A stretch of DNA of 16,036 nucleotides from JBFFXF01 sp041569895 (GTDB lineage Bacteria; Planctomycetota; UBA8108; JACQVS01): contig JBFFXF010000168.1 of assembly GCA_041569895.1 (NCBI GenBank), positions 1 to 16,036 of the forward strand, written 5' to 3'. Of this stretch, positions 9,101 through 15,791 are shown piece after piece. A model generated the notes under the pieces. The model was not told the origin of the DNA and ran no database searches. It saw only the letters and a list, made by a program, of their open reading frames with translations. The number at the start of each line of letters is the position of its first letter. Positions within the stretch are counted from its first letter, which is position 1. The position numbers were made by a program, and so were the translations under genes.

Positions 9101-9474
9101 TGACCGGGAATCTGGCGCTGGTGATTGAAGCTGATGCCGAGGCGTCGCCGGATGAACTCCAGGGACTCCTGCGGCGAGACGCCGTAGCGCAGCAGCGCCT
9201 GCCGGTTCTCGATCTCGATCACGCGCCGCGTGCGACGGTAGCGCTTGATCCACTGCTCGAGCAGGCGGTCGACCTCGTCGAGGCGCCCGACGTTCTGGTA
9301 GTGGAGGCAGTGGTAGAAGTAGTAGTCGCGCGTCCCCGGGATGAGCTGCTCGAGCGCCTTCTCGCGATCGTCGGCGAGCGCGAAGTCCTCGAGAAATCCG
9401 ACCTCGGCGCCGGCGGCGTTTCCGGCTCCGAGGAGAACGATGCCGCCGATCAGAAGTGCCACTCGCGCTGCCAT
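3139..9474 (-). CDS. Giant secreted protein (2111 aa), alpha-2-macroglobulin-like beta domains, function unknown
   Basis: A single open frame encodes 2111 residues. Residues 1-23 are a signal peptide (hydrophobic LLIGGIVLLGAG, likely cut after AGA), so the protein is exported. Residues about 24-410 are mostly helical and charged. From about 418 a series of beta-domain segments begins with LDLWVKNVETLIVKIFEI, which resembles the macroglobulin-type domains of large bacterial surface proteins; about 525-570 looks like a carboxypeptidase-regulatory-like fold. Residues about 1309-1420 form a charged, probable coiled-coil stretch interrupted by an Ala/Gly/Pro-rich linker. Near residue 1565 comes NPTSSQQKLDVLLQIPRGA, again macroglobulin-like. 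Residues about 1820-1900 look like TPR-type helices. The last 75 residues form a beta domain (VKVYARLG, YKDGYTDLRGRFDYGS). No CGEQ-type thioester and no protease motif was found. Similar giant proteins occur in planctomycetes, but I cannot assign a function. It is transcribed alone, convergent with the LamG gene and divergent from the operon. Confidence 0.88.
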   Translation of the reverse strand: MAARVALLIGGIVLLGAGNAAGAEVGFLEDFALADDREKALEQLIPGTRDYYFYHCLHYQNVGRLDEVDRLLEQWIKRYRRTRRVIEIENRQALLRYGVSPQESLEFIRRRLGISFNHQRQIPGQKPTLPTRLDPDLIGREALTRRALAHHRDTVNGFEDRALEWVSRLPLDASRRRHLLGRLERPDVPDLPRLVVDDLRERESRGFGSHPIHHQLLIDQLEECVRLLPGVLNDTSFVQAYLRKLQPNPDVDWRHDAAAREAYLERLQAFVSRLNPSHNSLRAHVLYHRLVHDRERGVHDRARLLEYIQLPRHVPYINERYMRDTERRRHAADLNADYTAVTLLPRVGNDEPIVRAYLEHFFLTENSFAPYANYIREDWLERVFAETKILAGIGDMERWYSMLPPSYYQNLKERVDLDFAPTNPTVFTLDEQVALDLWVKNVETLIVKIFEINTTNFYRTHGREVDTAIDLDGLVANQESTYSYTEPSLRRVRRHFEFPQLQGRGTWVIEFIGNGKSSRALVRRGRLRYLTSDGAAGQVVTVLDESNRVLPDASIWVGGREYRPEKDGTMVVPYSNDPGRRPIVLVHGDFASLDQLDHAAESYRLAAGFHVEREDLIKRTTAAVLVRPSVTLNGTPVTLSVLEDVALVIRTTDRDGVSTTKEIKSFEIFEDRESVHEFNVPADLVEIRFALRGRIEAASRGAKEDYRVEHVFTLNQIDRTEKVEDLFLGKIDGRYSIDLLGKTGEVKPHRPVHLRLKHGDFRDVVDVTLQSDEGGRIELGELEGIEYVEATGPEGTSHRWVLASDLHSLPGAIHGRAGETLRIPYMGTSTRAERSELSLLEVRGDTFFEDRFSALDLRGGFIELRGLAAGDYSLFLKDRRHRIAIRLTDGEERDGRVLSGYRQLEVRNPSPVQIASVGVRGDALEITLANSSRFVRVHVAATRYVPEYDFHGDVDSVVVPDPGFGLVPPPETLYVVGRDIGDEYRYILERKQATRFPGNMLERPGLLLNPWAIRSTETTHQLARPGSAFDRRVDRSEALYEKGLAAGAAASLAMAAGFSNLDFLGDGCAVLTNLRPDDDGVVRVPREQLGGGHHVHVVAVDPLNTVSRHVTLAERETDFADLRLEDALDPERHFTEQKRTTVVRTDARFVIGDITTSEFEVYDSLDKVYALLVTLSGDPTLVEFGFVTGWPRLKPEEKREKYSRYACHELNVFLLHKDPEFFLEVVRPYLENKHHKTFIDHWLLGDDLAEYTRPWTYGQLNIPERIFLSRRIEGERARTGRHVEDLFDLLPPDIERQNHIFATALRGRSLESEDDFGIREAEEEARAARKSDAKLGALRMRRARAAGGPGRGAAPQSAAPVQDAAAAGEVAEESEQLGLQLQDRAANRDLQESLAQDKKAAETFFAQEDLLRRQRVRQLYRKLDPTKEWVENNYYHLPIEQQNAELITVNAFWRDYARHSGEGPFLSTNVADASRNFAEMMLALAVLDLPFEAEKHTSSITDLEFSLEPGSPLVVFHKEIREAQPFDERVPILVSQNFYRHGDRYRFVNNERFDKFVTEEFLVHTVYGCHVVITNPTSSQQKLDVLLQIPRGAMPVLGGKYTRSVHVVLEPYHTWTQDYFFYFPAAGSYSHYPVHVGKEEKLVAFAPAAQLSVVEEPTRIDRESWEWISQNGTADDVIGFLEEHNLGRVPLDRIAWRMQDRDFFRRVTDLLSSRHVYDHTLWSYGIRHDVPVAVREYLRHSDAFVSQCGAAIASELLVLDPVERKSYQHMEYRPLVNARSHRLGKRPQILNDRFYQQYMRFMRVLSYRPALDDEDTLGVAYYMFLQDRVDEGLRFFERVRSERVAAKLQYDYLATYVGFYTERLRESRAIAGRYQSHPVDRWRNRFVSVASQLDEIESGRATEIVDPESRDQKQTKLAATEASFDFEVEARKVSISYQNLDRCRVNYYLMDIELLFSRNPFVQQYSDQFSFIRPNMTVDVDLDAGKTAHEFELPGRFHSSNVLVEIVGGGVKKSRPYFANSLAVQLVESYAQLRVTDRDTGKPLPRAYVKVYARLGNGGTRFYKDGYTDLRGRFDYGSLSTGEIDQVSGFAILVLSDEHGAVVQEAVAPQT

Positions 9475-9482
9475 GTCGCCAA

Positions 9483-9489
9483 CCTCCTC
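9483..9489 (-). promoter_or_regulatory. Ribosome binding site of the giant secreted protein
   Basis: On the minus strand GAGGAGG lies eight bases before the ATG at 9474. The site is strong and fixes the start, which also places the signal peptide at the N-terminus. Confidence 0.75.
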
Positions 9490-9524
9490 AGGAGAGTTCT
9501 CGGAATGCCGTCGTTCTTAACCTT

Positions 9525-9541
9525 CGTCCGAAACCCGGACG
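9525..9541. promoter_or_regulatory. Perfect inverted repeat in the divergent gap (possible operator or leader hairpin)
   Basis: CGTCCG and CGGACG flank the five-base centre AAACC. The site lies 51-67 bp upstream of the giant-gene start. It could be a dimer-binding operator or, if transcribed leftward, a leader hairpin. No regulator gene is present in the window. Confidence 0.4.
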
Positions 9542-9579
9542 GAGTTGATCGAGACACCTGGTCGTGATCGACCGGAAAA

Positions 9580-9600
9580 GTCATCCTCCTCCCGGATGAC
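9580..9600. promoter_or_regulatory. Second perfect inverted repeat in the divergent gap (possible operator)
   Basis: GTCATCC and GGATGAC, seven-base arms, flank the seven-base centre TCCTCCC. The site is near the middle of the gap between the divergent starts at 9474 and 9694, where a shared regulator could influence both directions. A short direct repeat TGATCGA (9546-9552 and 9565-9571, 19 bp apart) lies close by. No clear -35/-10 pair was found for either gene, so the regulatory reading is inference. Confidence 0.45.
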
Positions 9601-9606
9601 GCCCCG

Positions 9607-9618
9607 GGACAATGATTC
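9607..9618 (+). repeat. 12-bp direct repeat, copy 1 (GGACAATGATTC)
   Basis: This is identical to 9689-9700, 82 bp further on. This copy lies in untranslated sequence just after the inverted repeat at 9580-9600. It contains an ATG, but that frame (9612-10007) conflicts with the real gene and is not supported. It could be a protein-binding site or the trace of a small duplication. Confidence 0.6.
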
Positions 9619-9688
9619 TTGGGGAAAAAAGGCGCCGGCGCCAGGCGGCCGTCCGGGCGACGGGCGCTGGAAATCCGCCCCGGCTTCT

Positions 9689-9700
9689 GGACAATGATTC
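9689..9700 (+). repeat. 12-bp direct repeat, copy 2, overlapping the operon start codon
   Basis: This identical copy of GGACAATGATTC includes the ATG at 9694, the likely start of the first operon gene. A protein bound here, or structure in the mRNA, would cover the initiation region. Confidence 0.6.
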
Positions 9701-11850
9701 CCATGTCGACGCGAGTCCCCCAGACCGCGTCCGGGCCGCGGGAGAGCACCCTTCGGATCCGGCGGGCGACCGTCGCCCTGGCCCTTCTGGCGCCGCTGGC
9801 GCTCGGCGTGGGCGTGCCGGCGCGTGCCCAGACGAAGTACCCGAACGTCAACCGAATCCACCCGCTCGCGGTGACCCGGGGCCGGACGACCGAGGTCGAG
9901 CTCCAGTTCGACGGCACCGTGCGGACGGCGTCGCTGGCGCTCGTCGAGGGGTCGGGGATCCGCGCCGAGGTGGTCGAGCGCTCCGAGGAGCGCAAGATCT
10001 CCGATAATCGGGCGATCGTCCGGCTCGAGGTGGCGGATGACGCGGCGATCGGCCCCCGCGACATCCGCCTCGTGACCGGCGAGGCGATCACGACGCTGGC
10101 GCGCGTCTACGTCACCGACCTGGACGGCGCGCTCGAGCAGGGCAAGCACGGGACGCGCGAGCAGGCCCAGCCGATCGAGCTGCCCTCGGTGGTCAGCGGC
10201 TGCGTCGAGGGCGCGGTCGAGATCGACTGGTACCGGTTCGAGGGCAAGAAGGGCGAGCGCGTCAACTTCGAGGTCCTCGGGACGCGCCTCCACGAGACCA
10301 TCCAGAAGATCGGTCGCTTCACGCCGCACTTCGACGCGCTCATCTCGCTGACCGATGCCGAGGGGCGCGAGCTGGCGATGAACGACGACCACTACTACGC
10401 CGACCCGCTCCTGTCGTACGTCCTGCCGGCCGACGGCGCGTATCACGTCGCGGTCCGCGAGGCGAACTACAAGGGCCACGCGACGTATACCTACGCCCTC
10501 GTCGCCACCCGCGGGCCGCTGCCGACGCTGACCTTCCCGCTCGCCGCGCCGGTCGGCGCCAGCGCGGAGGTCGAGCTCGTCGGACCGGGCGTCGAGCCGG
10601 GCACCGGCGCGACGCTCGCCCTCCCCGACGACGCCGTGCCGGGGCGCGTGACGCCCTGCCGCCCGCGCCTGGCCGATGGCTCGACCGGGCGCGCCGTCGA
10701 CGTGCTGCCGACGACGCTGCCCGTCGTGTTCGAGAAGGCGAGCGATGCCCCGCAGCCGATCTCGATGCCGGCGGGGATCGCCGGCCGCATCGAGCGGGAG
10801 GACGACGACGACGCCTTCGTCCTCGACGCGACGAAGGGGGCGCGGTATCGCTTCGAGGTGTTCGCGCGCCGGCTGTTCAGCCCGCTCGACGCCGTGATCA
10901 CCGTCGAGCGCGAGGACGGCCGTGTTCTCGCCAGCGGCGACGATTCCCGCGACGCGGTCGGGCGGATCTCGCGAGACCCGGCCCTGGAGTGGACCGCGCC
11001 GGCCGACGGGCGCCACGTGCTGCGGATTCGCGATCTCCACCGCCGCGGGGGGAGCGATTTCGTCTATCACCTCGAGTGCGCCGTCGCCGAGCCGGATTTC
11101 GAGCTCACCTTCGATCCCGAGCTCGCCATGGTCGGTCCGGGGAACCGCACGCCGATCTACGTGCGCGCGCACCGCCGTGGCTACGACGGCGAGATCGCCC
11201 TGCGCGTCGACGGCCTGCCCGAGGGCGTCGACGCGATCGTCCCGCCGATCCGCGCCGGCATGCGGGACGCGTGCGTGGTGCTGTCGGTCGCGCCCGACGC
11301 GCCGCCCGGGGGCTCCAATTTCACCGTCAGCGGCACCGCCACGGTGCCTCGAAGCGAGGGCGAGGCCACCATCGTCCGGGACGCCAGGCCGCTGGTGGAG
11401 ATCTACCAGGCGCAGCGGGTCATCGGCCGCACCGCCGCCGTCGCGGTGACGCGACCGTCGGACATCGAGGTGACCACGACCGTGCACGAGGTCGTCCTCG
11501 CCCCGGGAGAGACGAAGGTGATCCCGATCAAGATCGTGCGCGGCGAGAGCTACCGGTCGGGCTCCGTCTCGCTCTGGGGGATGTGGCGATTCAACAACAC
11601 CATCTTCGGGAGCTCCCTGCCGCCGGGCGTCGTCGTCGACGCGAGCAAGAGTCGCACCGGCATCATCGGCGACAAGGTCGACGGCGCGCTGGCGCTGCGC
11701 GCGGAGAAGAACGCCAAGCCGATCGCCGGCGTGCAGACCGTGGTCATCGGCCTGGTGCCGATCGAGTTCAGCGTCTTCGTGCCGTACTGCACGGGCCCGA
11801 TCCTCGTCACGGTGACGGACGGCAAGGACGCGGTGGCGACAGCAAAATGA
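9694..11850 (+). CDS. Secreted PPC-domain protein, first gene of the operon
   Basis: The product is 718 residues from the ATG at 9694, or 715 from the ATG at 9703. Neither has a clear Shine-Dalgarno, and the frame is open upstream to a TTG at 9619. A signal peptide follows (RIRRATVALALLAPLALGVG, then VPARAQ before the likely cut). Residues about 152-273 match the bacterial pre-peptidase C-terminal (PPC) domain: an acidic/Gly segment, then IDWYRFEGKKGERVNFEV, a predicted beta sandwich, and PADGAYHVAVREANY. A second PPC-like unit spans about 348-466 (DDDDAFVLDATKGARYRFEV, PADGRHVLRIRDL). The rest is Ig-like or unassigned beta sequence. No protease or other catalytic domain is present, although PPC domains are named from peptidases. 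In planctomycetes such proteins commonly precede DUF1549/DUF1553 and DUF1501 genes. A surface-binding or scaffold role is inferred. The stop overlaps the next start by ATGA, pointing to translational coupling. Confidence 0.85.
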   Translation: MIPMSTRVPQTASGPRESTLRIRRATVALALLAPLALGVGVPARAQTKYPNVNRIHPLAVTRGRTTEVELQFDGTVRTASLALVEGSGIRAEVVERSEERKISDNRAIVRLEVADDAAIGPRDIRLVTGEAITTLARVYVTDLDGALEQGKHGTREQAQPIELPSVVSGCVEGAVEIDWYRFEGKKGERVNFEVLGTRLHETIQKIGRFTPHFDALISLTDAEGRELAMNDDHYYADPLLSYVLPADGAYHVAVREANYKGHATYTYALVATRGPLPTLTFPLAAPVGASAEVELVGPGVEPGTGATLALPDDAVPGRVTPCRPRLADGSTGRAVDVLPTTLPVVFEKASDAPQPISMPAGIAGRIEREDDDDAFVLDATKGARYRFEVFARRLFSPLDAVITVEREDGRVLASGDDSRDAVGRISRDPALEWTAPADGRHVLRIRDLHRRGGSDFVYHLECAVAEPDFELTFDPELAMVGPGNRTPIYVRAHRRGYDGEIALRVDGLPEGVDAIVPPIRAGMRDACVVLSVAPDAPPGGSNFTVSGTATVPRSEGEATIVRDARPLVEIYQAQRVIGRTAAVAVTRPSDIEVTTTVHEVVLAPGETKVIPIKIVRGESYRSGSVSLWGMWRFNNTIFGSSLPPGVVVDASKSRTGIIGDKVDGALALRAEKNAKPIAGVQTVVIGLVPIEFSVFVPYCTGPILVTVTDGKDAVATAK

Positions 11851-14396
11851 TCGCGAACAGCCCCGCCATGCATCATCCCAGATCGAAACCCCCGGCATCG
11901 TCGCCGCCCTCACGCTCGTCCTCGTCCTCGTCCTCGATCCGGGCACGGGCGGCCTTTCTCGCGCTCGTTCTCGCCCTCACCCTCGCCGCCGCCGCCGTGG
12001 CGACCGGCGCGTCCCTCACCGCGCTCGAGGTCGTGCCGGCTCGTGTCGAGCTGCGGGGGCCCTTCGCGCAGCAGCGCGTCGTGGTCATAGGTCGCCGCGC
12101 CGATGGCTCGAGCGTCGATCTCACGGCGCGGGTCGAGCTCGCCAGCGAGACGCCCGCCGTCGCCGGCACGGGCGCCATCGACGACGAGACCAGGCCGGCG
12201 ATCAACGCCACCGGCAACGGCGACGGGCTGGTGCGCGTCTCGTGGGAGGGACTCGAGGCGCGCGTTCCGGTGACGGTCTCCGGGTTCGACACCGCGACGC
12301 CGCCGAGCTTCGCTCACGACGTCGTCTCGGGCCTGACGCGCGCCGGATGCAACGGGGGATCCTGTCACGGGGCGCAGCATGGACGCGGCGGCTTCAAGCT
12401 GTCGCTCCTCGGCTACGAGCCGGACGTCGACGAGCGGGCGATCGTCCACGACGCGTTCGGGCGCCGCGTGTCGCGCTCGGATCCGGCGCAGAGCCTGCTG
12501 CTCCGGAAACCCCTCGGTCGTCTTCCGCACGAGGGTGGCGTTCGCATCGTGCCGGGCTCGACGTTCCACCGCACGCTCGCCAGGTGGGTCGAGGCCGGCG
12601 CTCCCGGGCCGCGGCCCGACGAGCCGGTCGTCGAGTCGATCGATGTCTTCCCCGATGCCGGCGTCCTCGCCGTCGACGAGCCGGCGCACCTCCTCGTCAC
12701 CGCCCGGCTCTCCGACGGCTCCACCGAGGACGTCACCGGCAAGGTCCTCCTCGGCTCGCTCAACGACGGCGTCGCGACGGTCGACGACGAGGCGCGCGTC
12801 GTGGCCCGGTCGCCGGGCGAGACCGCCGTCATGGTGCGCTACCAGGGACAGGCCGCCGTGTCGCGTGTCACCGTGCCGTACCGGCGACTCGAGGACCACG
12901 GCGAGCTCGCCGCGTTCGAGGCCAGCGGCGGCATCGACGAGATCGTCGCGTCGAAATGGAAGACGCTGGGGCTGCTGCCGTCGGAGCTCGCCAGCGACGG
13001 CGAATTCATCCGGCGCGTCTTCCTGGTGGCGATCGGCACCCTGCCGACCCCCGCCGAGGTCCGTCGCTTCCTCGACGATCCCGATGCCGGGAAGCGCGAG
13101 AAGCTGATCGACGCGGTGCTCGAGCGGCCGGAGTACGTCGACTACTGGGCGCTCAAGTGGGGCGACATCCTCCGCATCGACCGCAACACGATGAACGAGA
13201 AGGGGATGTGGAGCATGTACAACTGGCTGCGGTCGGAGCTGCGCGAGAACCGGCCGCTCGATGCCATGGTGCGCGCGCTGATCACCGCCCAGGGGAGCAC
13301 GTACACCAGCGGTCCGACGAACTACTACCGCGTCGCGCGCCGCCCGAACGACCTCGCCGAGACCACGACGCAGGTGTTCCTCGGCGTGCGCCTGCAGTGC
13401 GCGCAGTGCCACCATCACCCCTTCGAGAAGTGGACGCAGGAGGATTACTACGGGATGGCGGCGTTCTTCGCGCGGCTCGGCGTCAAGCGCAGCTCGGAGT
13501 TCGGCGTCTACGGCCGCGAGGAGATCGTTCACGTCAGGAGCAGCGGCGAGGTGCGCCACCCGAAGACGGGCAAGGTCGTGCCGCCGACGCCGCTCGACGC
13601 CGAGCCGGTCGACGATGCCGCGGATCGCCGTCGCGCGCTCGCGGGCTGGCTGACGTCGCCGGACAACCGGCTCTTCGCCCGCAACCTCGCCAACCGGCTG
13701 TGGGGCTACGTCATGGGGCGCGGCATCGTCGAGCCGATCGACGACATGCGCGTCACCAATCCGCCGACGATGCCGCGGCTGCTCGAAGCGCTCGCCGACG
13801 AGTTGATCGGCTCGGGGTTCGACCAGAAACAGCTCCTGAGGACGATCATGCGCTCGCGCATCTTCCAGCTGTCGTCGCGGGAGCGCCCGGAGAACGCCGG
13901 CGATGAAGTCTTTCACTCGCGATTCCTCGTGCGTCGACTGCCCGCGGAGGTGCTGCTCGACGCCCTCGTCCACGTCACCGGCGTGCCGGAGTCGTTTTCG
14001 GGCCTGCCGGCGGGGACGCGCGCCATCCAGTTGCCGGACGCGCGGTTCGACTCGTACTTCCTCGAGTCGTTCGGCAAGCCGAAGCGCGCCATCGCCTGCG
14101 AGTGCGAGCGCGTCAGCCGGCCGAACATGGCCCAGGCGCTCCACCTGATCAACGGCGAGTTCATCGAGAAGCGCCTCGGCAAGAAGGGCGGTCGCGTGCA
14201 GCGCGCCATCGACGAGGGCCTCGACGACGCCGCCGTGATCGAGGACTTCTACCTGGCGGCGTTCTCCCGGCGTCCGACCGCCGCGGAGCTCGAGAAGGTG
14301 ACGCGTTTCGTCGCCGCGGCCCCGTCGAAAAAGGAGGGGCTCGAGGACATCCTCTGGGCGCTGTGCAACGCCTCGGAATTCCTGTTCAATCACTGA
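11847..14396 (+). CDS. Cytochrome-like DUF1549/DUF1553 protein with Big2-like domains
   Basis: This is an 849-residue exported protein. The start ATG at 11847 overlaps the previous stop (ATGA); an alternative ATG at 11868 would remove seven residues. A long n-region with seven serines precedes the hydrophobic stretch 35-53. Order of parts: Big2-like Ig domain (about 57-146); a cytochrome-c-like segment with CNGGSCHG, a CX4CH heme-type motif with Cys168, Cys173 and His174; a second Big2-like domain (about 263-347); DUF1549 (about 356-560) containing CAQCHHHPFEKW, a canonical CXXCH with Cys518, Cys521 and His522; then DUF1553 (about 585-830), with NRLWGYVMGRGIVEPIDDMR and ending ..ASEFLFNH. Covalent heme binding and a redox role outside the cytoplasmic membrane are inferred from these motifs; the actual reaction of this family is unknown. 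Length and order are usual for planctomycete versions. The DUF1501 gene follows after 25 bp. Confidence 0.92.
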   Translation: MIANSPAMHHPRSKPPASSPPSRSSSSSSSIRARAAFLALVLALTLAAAAVATGASLTALEVVPARVELRGPFAQQRVVVIGRRADGSSVDLTARVELASETPAVAGTGAIDDETRPAINATGNGDGLVRVSWEGLEARVPVTVSGFDTATPPSFAHDVVSGLTRAGCNGGSCHGAQHGRGGFKLSLLGYEPDVDERAIVHDAFGRRVSRSDPAQSLLLRKPLGRLPHEGGVRIVPGSTFHRTLARWVEAGAPGPRPDEPVVESIDVFPDAGVLAVDEPAHLLVTARLSDGSTEDVTGKVLLGSLNDGVATVDDEARVVARSPGETAVMVRYQGQAAVSRVTVPYRRLEDHGELAAFEASGGIDEIVASKWKTLGLLPSELASDGEFIRRVFLVAIGTLPTPAEVRRFLDDPDAGKREKLIDAVLERPEYVDYWALKWGDILRIDRNTMNEKGMWSMYNWLRSELRENRPLDAMVRALITAQGSTYTSGPTNYYRVARRPNDLAETTTQVFLGVRLQCAQCHHHPFEKWTQEDYYGMAAFFARLGVKRSSEFGVYGREEIVHVRSSGEVRHPKTGKVVPPTPLDAEPVDDAADRRRALAGWLTSPDNRLFARNLANRLWGYVMGRGIVEPIDDMRVTNPPTMPRLLEALADELIGSGFDQKQLLRTIMRSRIFQLSSRERPENAGDEVFHSRFLVRRLPAEVLLDALVHVTGVPESFSGLPAGTRAIQLPDARFDSYFLESFGKPKRAIACECERVSRPNMAQALHLINGEFIEKRLGKKGGRVQRAIDEGLDDAAVIEDFYLAAFSRRPTAAELEKVTRFVAAAPSKKEGLEDILWALCNASEFLFNH
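11915..11936 (+). repeat. Short CTCGTC hexamer repeat encoding a serine run
   Basis: CTCGTC occurs three times in a row, then CTCG. In frame it gives Arg23 and Ser24-Ser30 of the cytochrome-like protein, just before its signal-peptide core. A gain or loss of one unit would add or remove two residues without changing frame. Confidence 0.7.
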
Positions 14397-14421
14397 TAGA
14401 GAAGAGCAACGGACCAAGGCC

Positions 14422-15744
14422 ATGATCGACCTCGTGACCGGAGCGACGCGGACCTGCGACGGAGTCGACCGGAGGGATTTCATCCGCGTCGGCGCGCTCA
14501 CCGCGTTCGGCGTCGGCCTCCCGGCCGTCCTGCGTTCCGAGGCCGCCGCGAAGTCGGCCGCGTTGACGGGCGCCTCGAGCCGGCAGCCGATCAACTGCAT
14601 CCTGCTCTGGATGGGCGGCGGACCGAGCCACATCGACAGCTTCGATCCGAAGCCCGATGCGCCGGCCGAGATCCGCGGCGAGTTCGGCTCGATCCCGACC
14701 ACCGAGCCGGGCGTCCACTTCACCGAGCTCCTGCCGCGGCTCGCGAGGCGTCTCGACCGCTTCAGCGTGCTGCGCTCGGTGACGTCGCCCGAGAACGGCC
14801 ACGAGCGCGCGACGCACTACCTGCTCTCCGGCTACCCGTTCACGCCGGCTGTCGAGTACCCCGCGTACGGCTCGGTGGTGACTCGCGAGCATGGCGGCCG
14901 CAACGAGATGCCGCCGTACGTGCTCCTCGGCAGTCACCCGTTCGGGTACGGCGGCGCCGGCTACATGGGCGATCGCTACAACCCGTTCACCATCAAGGAC
15001 GACCCCAGCCGCAGCAGCTTCCGCGTGCGCGACGTCTCGCTGCCGAACGGTTTCAGCATCGACCGCGTCGAGCGGCGGCGCTCGATCCTCCAGGAGATCG
15101 ACGCGTTCCAGCGGCAGGTGGAGGCCGCCGAGGTGCGCACGATGGAGTCCTTCTACGAGAAGGCCTACGCGCTCGTCAGCTCGCCGCGCGCGAAGCGGGC
15201 CTTCGACCTCGACCTCGAGTCGCCGCGAGTGCGCGACCGCTACGGGCACAGCCGCCTCGGGCAGTCGTGTCTGCTGGCCCGTCGTCTCGTCGAGTCGGGC
15301 GTTCGTTTCGTCACCATCAACTCGGGCGGCTGGGACACGCACCAGAACAACTTCAAGTCGCTCGCGAGCCGGCTCCCCGAGGTCGACGTCGCCTACTCGG
15401 CGCTGCTCGACGACCTCCTGGCGCGCGGCCTGCTCGACACCACGCTTGTCGTCTGGATGGGCGAGTTCGGCAGGACGCCGAAGGTCAATCCGTCGGCCGG
15501 ACGCGACCACTGGGGCCGCGCCATGGTGGTCACCATGGGCGGCGGCGGCGTGCGCTGCGGACAGGTGATCGGCAAGACGAACGAGCGCGCCGAGGAGCCG
15601 GTCGACCGGCCGATCCGCGTCGAGGACGTCGCCGCGACCATCTACCGGGCGCTCGGTGTGGACTTCGCGAAGGAGTACATCACGCCGCAGAACCGGCCGG
15701 TGCGTATCAATTACGATGGGGAGGCGGTGGGCGAACTGTTCTGA
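14422..15744 (+). CDS. DUF1501 family protein with twin-arginine signal
   Basis: The 440-residue product has a Tat-type signal, DRRDFIRVGALTAFGVGLPA, with Arg17-Arg18, which implies export of a folded and possibly metal-bound protein. The mature part matches DUF1501, a family related in fold to alkaline phosphatases and sulfatases. Visible conserved blocks are MGGGPSHIDSFDPKP (Asp72), GGWDTH (Asp305, His307), GEFGRTP (Glu348) and GRDHWG (Asp362, His363). These Asp/His/Glu positions would suit metal binding, but the activity of the family is unproven and the catalytic role is inference. The length is normal for the family. The gene follows the DUF1549/DUF1553 gene by 25 bp with only a weak ribosome site, so it is probably the third gene of one operon. 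Two repeat half-elements follow its stop. Confidence 0.93.
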   Translation: MIDLVTGATRTCDGVDRRDFIRVGALTAFGVGLPAVLRSEAAAKSAALTGASSRQPINCILLWMGGGPSHIDSFDPKPDAPAEIRGEFGSIPTTEPGVHFTELLPRLARRLDRFSVLRSVTSPENGHERATHYLLSGYPFTPAVEYPAYGSVVTREHGGRNEMPPYVLLGSHPFGYGGAGYMGDRYNPFTIKDDPSRSSFRVRDVSLPNGFSIDRVERRRSILQEIDAFQRQVEAAEVRTMESFYEKAYALVSSPRAKRAFDLDLESPRVRDRYGHSRLGQSCLLARRLVESGVRFVTINSGGWDTHQNNFKSLASRLPEVDVAYSALLDDLLARGLLDTTLVVWMGEFGRTPKVNPSAGRDHWGRAMVVTMGGGGVRCGQVIGKTNERAEEPVDRPIRVEDVAATIYRALGVDFAKEYITPQNRPVRINYDGEAVGELF

Positions 15745-15791
15745 CGGTCCGCGGATTACGCAGACTCAAGCTCGGATAGCGAGAGGCGACT

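Noticed and set aside
3139..9474. Classical thioester-containing alpha-2-macroglobulin
   Set aside because: No CGEQ or CLEQ motif was found in the translated protein; the resemblance is limited to some beta-domain segments.
3481..9567. Two long + strand frames (about 1066 and 911 codons) opposite the giant gene
   Set aside because: Both are shadows of the minus-strand gene: repetitive Arg/Leu/Val/Glu composition, no recognisable motifs and no ribosome site. The minus-strand frame has a signal peptide and a strong ribosome site.
9612..10007. ATG-started + strand frame of 131 codons overlapping the PPC gene
   Set aside because: It overlaps the signal peptide and first domain of the PPC gene in another frame, has low-complexity Arg/Ala/Gly content and lacks a ribosome site.
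11910..14723. Antisense frame of 937 codons opposite the cytochrome-like gene
   Set aside because: The opposite strand encodes clear DUF1549/DUF1553 motifs; this frame has none and crosses two real genes.
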